Assembly (NCBI GenBank): GCA_013298845.1
Contig: JAAFJN010000009.1
Location: 116,576-169,105 of the forward strand
Source: Chitinophagales bacterium
GTDB taxonomy: Bacteria; Bacteroidota; Bacteroidia; Chitinophagales; Saprospiraceae
DNA: 52,530 nt
Direction of reading: 5' to 3'
The translations under genes were made by a program, and so were the position numbers. The number at the start of each line of letters is the position of its first letter. Within the stretch, counting starts at the first letter, position 1. Below are positions 51,501-52,530 of this stretch, piece after piece. The notes under the pieces were generated by a model. That model was not told the origin of the DNA. It made no database searches and worked only from the letters and a program-made list of their open reading frames with translations.

Positions 51501-52530
51501 CCTAAAATTTTGATTTCTGACCCATGCGTTTGTAAAAACAACGCAACAACTACGGAAAACGGTCAGTTTGGCGAACAAATTAAAATTGAATCCCTCTCCG
51601 GCTTTACCTGGACGGTAACTGCGGTAACGGGCTTGTTTACTACTGCCAGCCCGGCTCCACCCGCCGCACCAATTCCGGTAACTGTGGGTTCAACGTTTGT
51701 TGAAATGCCAGCGGGTAGCGGTGATTATTTCCTGAATGGTATTCACGTAGATGCTATTGGCTACTCTATTACAGTGAGCAATGGATTGGGCGCTACGTTG
51801 TCAATTGGTAACTCTTGTCAATATCCTAATGCTGCAATTACCAGCAACCTGGACGGCCCATTCTGCTTGTATTCTGATCCGGTGACCTTAACGGGTACTC
51901 CCGGCGATGCCAATATTATCTCACAGGGCTTTACGGTTAATGGTGTTCCGGCAACTGTATTTAACCCCGGTGCAGGTGTAGGTCAGTATACTATTGTTTA
52001 TACCGTAAATGGTGGCACACCCAAAGCCAATGGTCCTAACGACCCTGGCTGTATCCAAACGGTGACAAAGATTGTGGCTGTTGTAGCAACACCTGCCGCA
52101 ATTGCGTGCAACGATTTGGTTCAAATTTCTTTGGATGCCGATTGCTCAGTGGAAGTAACACCAGATATGATTTTGGAAGGTTCTTACGCTTGTTTTGATG
52201 ATTATGATGTATCCATTGACCGTACTGCTCCATTGGGTAACGGGCCTTGGGCAACACCGGTTATTCTTGGTGTAAATGATATTGGCAAAACGTGGGCGGT
52301 AAAAGTGACGCATTTAGTGAGTGGAAACGCTTGCTGGGGCCTCATTAAAGTGGAAGATAAACTGGCACCAGTGGTGACTTGCCAGAACTTTAATGTTTCT
52401 TGCGCAGAAACCAATTTGGATCCGGCTTTCTTATCTGGTACATTGGGTATCGGCGACGCGTTCCCATCAGTGGTTGAAAACTGTGGCACTTTCACTTTGT
52501 CGCACAGCGATGAATGGACGGATCTGGATT
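45564..52530 (+). CDS. Giant reprolysin-like metallopeptidase/adhesin, 3' truncated by the window
   Basis: Sampled from the ATG at 45564 to the last base, the plus frame is open with protein-like text, giving at least 2322 residues. A signal peptide (LLLILFIGAFSKQVSAQ) precedes a propeptide-like region. A zinc metallopeptidase domain spans residues ~200-430: HELGHQFNGNH (His359, Glu360, His363, His369) and the Met-turn STIMGYAGIC. The eighth site position is Asn, not Gly, which I take to be a family variant. Then follow PKD-like modules, a lamin-tail domain (~670-840), SprB-like repeats (~950-1120), HYR-like repeats from ~1212, and two lamin-tail domains inserted in HYR units (~1420 and ~1670). 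A T9SS tail is expected beyond the window. The minus-strand frames over this interval are antisense shadows. Confidence 0.9.
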   Translation, partial: MKRSLLVGSGSRFGSFPLLLILFIGAFSKQVSAQVTGAASQSLWQDIKEIDITAEQNSRKIVPSKYRTTRLDLSGITTLLSAAPVETAVNTANSGSEIHLPMPDGTFSRFRVWYSSVMAPSLAAAYPEIKTFTGVNIDHPSELIKLDVTPHGFHAMTYGGGKSVFIDPYAQGNTQDYISYFKKDFVKAENDRVVCQLDGETFGEKDGHDHQAEFVGDCGIRHEYRLAVAGTGEYTTFHGGTVALALAAMNTTMNRVNGVFEKDVASRMILIANNNLIIYTNAATDPYTNGDPGLMINENQANCDAVIGNANYDVGHVFGTNSGGLAGLGVVCSNSNKGRGVTGSGAPIGDPFDIDYVAHELGHQFNGNHTQYNDGCNRNNSTAVEPGSGSTIMGYAGICAPDVQLNSDDYFSTASLFEMRTFVATGLGSTCDNAVSVTNVAPTVTALPNYSIPLSTPFVLTASATDPNGTLTYCWEQTNAWSSPTQTMPPASTNTTGPMFRSFDPVSSPTRYFPELSSVFAGTNPTWEELPSVARTMSFRVTVRDNFATAGCTSEAATTLTTVAGTGPFLVTSPNTAVSYLGNSSQTITWDVAGTTAAPISCANVDILLTTDGGATFTTLAANTPNDGTQAVTMPNITTTTARVWIRCSNNVFYDVSNVNFSLTQTVASCSELYISEYVEGSGNNKAIEIYNPTNTAVTLNNTYQLRIYFNGAVTPTATIALTGSVPPNGTFTVVNSSAGATLLGLANQTSGSLTFNGDDAVELFKNSTSNTVDVLGQIGFDPGTEWGTGTTSTADNTIRRKSSVTSGDAIGSNAFDPSIEWDGFATDEFAGIGAHTSNCNCSISGITFANASACNDNGTTNPADDYFTADITVNYTNPPATGNLVLSGDVLAGGGALSVASPFTTSTTFTGVRLKADGTASVVTATFSAQTSCTFTVSNGPSVVSCSLTCPSITAVISGNEGFCLEGNLADVPVSVAITGGTGPYTVVFTDATNNYTRTNYVSGTAINLGVYSTTTYTLVSVTDANGCTATLSGSANVIVSPGVEFDGIITQQPTCASPTIGAIDITPVSGTAPFTYLWSNNAMTQDISGLAGGTYTVTITDAGGCEDIDMYMVQAPTGCASPCASFTVNVAATNVFCLFLGEVQATAASGTSPYSYNLTGPNGYNQTNSNGLFQNLPAGTYALSVTDSGIPTPCTFTNNNIVIQNIPDVTPPTITCPTPTTVSCASSVPASTPFTGTVSDNCSSPAPTVAFSGEAITNQTCANRYTLTRIYTATDGVGLTASCTQVITISDLISPSLICAASSTVSCFSAVPAADIATVTGVSDNCGGAVTVTFVNDANVNVTCANRLTVVRTYRATDVCGNSATCSQSIVVNDQTGPTFNETLPTNLTISCSDDLPLPANLTGTDNCGGGSVPSVIWINEIHYDDELADENEFIEVAGTAGINLTNYQLVLYNGNGGVVYDTDALVGTIDNEGAGYGAVSLSYPVNGIQNGSPDGVALVRISDGMVIQFLSYEGTFQATNGPAMGSFSTDIGVFEDGIAPAGGSVHLTGNGTVYANFTWSLTNNDSPGTLNAGQTITSLPPSIPATYNQITQQGNCPGSSVITRTWTVTDICGNSTVHTQTINRNDTGGPVLTPTPANITLSCNDPIPAVPTVIATDDCDPAGIISGPVWINEIHYDNVGVDVNEFIEIAGTAGVNLDGWTLYLYNGNGGASYNPTINLSGVIPNQSNGFGTIAVPYPSNSIQNGAPDGIALVNGGTVVQFLSYEGSFTAVGGPANGLISTDIGVAETGNEPVGQSLRLSGNGATYAAFTWNGPSAANPATPGAINQGQTFPTSTNPVGLPVIFNQVQSAVSPTCPFAYTITRTWSATDACGNTTTHTQTITITDNTPPTVTCNNITVNLNLQGTVTVTPAQVYSGATDNCSAPTALTLLTGGNNVTYTCADEGQVRNFVISVQDQCGNVGTCTAQVTINPFPRCVPKILISDPCVCKNNATTTENGQFGEQIKIESLSGFTWTVTAVTGLFTTASPAPPAAPIPVTVGSTFVEMPAGSGDYFLNGIHVDAIGYSITVSNGLGATLSIGNSCQYPNAAITSNLDGPFCLYSDPVTLTGTPGDANIISQGFTVNGVPATVFNPGAGVGQYTIVYTVNGGTPKANGPNDPGCIQTVTKIVAVVATPAAIACNDLVQISLDADCSVEVTPDMILEGSYACFDDYDVSIDRTAPLGNGPWATPVILGVNDIGKTWAVKVTHLVSGNACWGLIKVEDKLAPVVTCQNFNVSCAETNLDPAFLSGTLGIGDAFPSVVENCGTFTLSHSDEWTDLD

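Noticed and set aside
1-52530. tRNA, rRNA or integrated phage/integrative element
   Set aside because: No tRNA cloverleaf, rRNA sequence, integrase, transposase or phage structural gene was seen; the AntA-like gene alone is not enough to call a prophage.

Overview
The window comes from the chromosome of a Bacteroidota bacterium, most likely of the Saprospiria/Chitinophagia type (taxonomic placement is inference). The basis is the density of type IX secretion (T9SS) cargo with type A or type B (gliding-motility CHU_C) sorting domains, SprB repeats, a paired DUF1800/DUF1501 secreted module, and repeated TAnnTTTG promoter elements, which are the -7 consensus of the Bacteroidota housekeeping sigma factor. 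No phage structural block, rRNA, tRNA or CRISPR array was seen.

Layout. (1) 1-3.1 kb: the tail of a T9SS cargo gene, an intact AAA/DUF4143 ATPase, and the remains of two copies of a different ATPase family. These sit among 33-bp tandem repeats, a 26-bp perfect stem and two twin hairpins that differ by a compensated base pair. (2) 3.2-6.6 kb: a LodA/LodB-type pair (CTQ quinoprotein amino-acid oxidase plus its flavoprotein maturase) with overlapping reading frames, then a DUF2905 membrane protein. (3) 6.6-19.5 kb: an FG-GAP T9SS protein, a DUF3050 protein, a GT4 glycosyltransferase, folC, a 1238-aa T9SS type B protein, yidD, an M1 metallopeptidase and a small secreted protein. (4) 19.7-27.8 kb: a composite palindromic element, an inactive/active M16 peptidase pair, an unrecognised membrane-anchored protein, a secreted DUF1080 protein, and an AntA-like DNA-binding gene behind a structured leader. 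(5) 27.9-32 kb: a GT39-like membrane glycosyltransferase, psd and icd. (6) 32-39 kb: a 1658-aa T9SS type B protein and a T9SS type A protein. (7) 39.3-45.4 kb: ettA, the DUF1800/DUF1501 pair and a SUI1/YciH factor. (8) 45.56 kb to the window end: one very large open frame, truncated by the window edge, encoding a reprolysin-like metallopeptidase with lamin-tail, SprB and HYR-like domains.

Housekeeping functions (folate polyglutamylation, isocitrate dehydrogenase, phosphatidylethanolamine synthesis, translation factors, membrane insertion) alternate with large exported proteins, mostly as single-gene transcription units. The only clear operons are lodA-lodB and DUF1800-DUF1501; the two M16 genes are probably co-transcribed.

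The most striking structure outside genes is a set of degenerate heptanucleotide tandem repeats in three sequence families (GTGAAAA-like, AGACCTT-like, GTTCGGT-like). They fill intergenic gaps, often as inverted arrays able to fold into long stems, and in three cases end close to a TACCTTTG promoter element. The other leads worth following are the structured leader of the AntA-like gene, the split HYR domains of the giant protein, and the repeat-associated ATPase relics.
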